Below, piece by piece: positions 5,591-5,841 of a DNA stretch of 5,841 bases. Numbering within the stretch: position 1 is the stretch's first letter; every line of letters begins with the position of its first letter. The notes under the pieces were generated by a model. It worked only from the letters and a program-made list of their open reading frames with translations. It was not told the origin of the DNA and did not search any database. Both the position numbers and the translations under genes were made by a program. Origin of the DNA: Deltaproteobacteria bacterium (GTDB lineage: Bacteria > Myxococcota > XYA12-FULL-58-9 > JAUUZB01); assembly GCA_030590185.1 (NCBI GenBank), contig JAUUZB010000316.1:1-5841 (forward strand), read 5' to 3'.

Positions 5591-5627
5591 CCCAGAGCCG
5601 CCGATCGGCGGTCCTGCCAAAAATTGG
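5584..5627. promoter_or_regulatory. Nested inverted repeats in the divergent intergenic region, candidate operator
   Basis: Between the HesB-like gene and the plus-strand gene lies a perfect 14-bp palindrome, CCGCCGATCGGCGG (5598-5611). It is flanked by TTGGCA (5584-5589) and its inverted copy TGCCAA (5615-5620). The right arm also forms CCAA-AAA-TTGG (5617-5627). The left arm overlaps the -35 of the HesB-like gene. Position between divergent starts (5535 and 5667) fits a shared operator, though GC-rich DNA makes GC palindromes by chance more often. Confidence 0.4.
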
Positions 5628-5666
5628 AGAAACGGATGTCCTGCGGCGATAATTCGAGGAACAACC

Positions 5667-5841
5667 ATGTCTCCCTCGATCAAAAAGAGCGTCAGCCGCA
5701 TTAATGAGTTGCTCGACAATGAGCTGATGCGCACGGTCCTCGCCGCCCGAGTTGACGGCGTGTGGCGGATGCTGCAGCTGGTGACCGAGGGCCGAGACCT
5801 GGGGGCTGAGTTCGAGGGTGCCACCGGAGCCCTCGATAACC
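5667..5841 (+). CDS. Divergent gene of unknown function, N-terminal part only
   Basis: An ATG at 5667 has an excellent ribosome binding site, GAGGA at 5656-5660 with 6 nt spacing. The frame then stays open for 58 codons to the right edge, so the gene is 3'-partial. The visible protein begins MSPSIKKSVSRINELLDNEL, continues MRTVLAARVDGVWRMLQLV and then TEGRDLGAEFEGATGALDN. It looks helical and charged, without signal peptide, membrane segment or metal motif. I do not recognise the family from this length. No plus-strand promoter stands out: GATAAT at 5648-5653 would start transcription on the ribosome binding site itself. It is the only plus-strand gene in the window and may share the palindromic site at 5584-5627 with the HesB-like gene. 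Confidence 0.72.
   Translation, partial: MSPSIKKSVSRINELLDNELMRTVLAARVDGVWRMLQLVTEGRDLGAEFEGATGALDN

Noticed and set aside
5624..5653. TTGGAG - 18 nt - GATAAT as promoter of the plus-strand gene
   Set aside because: The -35 matches at 3/6, and transcription would begin at about 5660, removing the excellent ribosome binding site at 5656-5660.
5266..5664. 132-codon version of the HesB-like protein starting at 5664
   Set aside because: The extra 43 residues run through the promoter-like pair and palindromes, and the ATG at 5535 has the strong ribosome binding site. The extension does not look like part of the fold.
5558..5824. Minus-strand 88-codon frame opposite the start of the plus-strand gene
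   Set aside because: It is antisense to a plus-strand gene with a clear Shine-Dalgarno and has low-complexity Ser/Arg/Pro composition.

Overview
The window is GC-rich and gene-dense, and most of it reads on the minus strand. A glycine-rich lipoprotein tether, beta-helix surface proteins, a secreted multidomain metallocarboxypeptidase and a zinc-ribbon/DUF4178 protein together suggest a Gram-negative, Myxococcota- or deltaproteobacteria-like genome. That placement is inferred from protein style, not from any marker gene.

Layout from left to right. Positions 1-991 (minus) hold the N-terminal 330 codons of a protein made of two zinc-ribbon + DUF4178 units; its C-terminus lies outside the window. 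Positions 992-1337 contain no intact gene. They hold a hairpin and an out-of-frame fragment that looks like the C-terminal tail of a beta-helix ('choice-of-anchor Q' type) surface protein. Positions 1338-2789 (minus) encode a 483-residue lipoprotein with a glycine tether and a duplicated beta-helix module. It is preceded by a good sigma70-type promoter and, further upstream, three short direct repeats at an exact 23-bp period. Positions 3042-5108 (minus) encode a 688-residue exported M14 zinc carboxypeptidase with all catalytic residues in place, an N-terminal beta-sandwich-like domain and a C-terminal transthyretin-like domain. A possible 30-codon small ORF (5105-5197, minus) has a good Shine-Dalgarno and overlaps the carboxypeptidase start in a GTGA arrangement. 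Positions 5266-5535 (minus) encode an 89-residue HesB/IscA-like protein with no cysteine. At 5667 a divergent plus-strand gene of unknown function begins and runs off the right edge.

How the genes may work together. The lipoprotein and the carboxypeptidase are both predicted to act outside the cytoplasm, but the lipoprotein has its own promoter, so they are neighbours rather than a demonstrated operon. The HesB-like gene, the small ORF and the carboxypeptidase gene are co-directional with no convincing terminator between them and could share a transcript. The 131-bp divergent intergenic region (5536-5666) carries a promoter for the HesB-like gene and nested inverted repeats that could be an operator for both flanking genes. 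I see no mobile element, tRNA, rRNA, CRISPR array or recognised defence system. The points most worth following are regulatory or architectural rather than a new multigene system.
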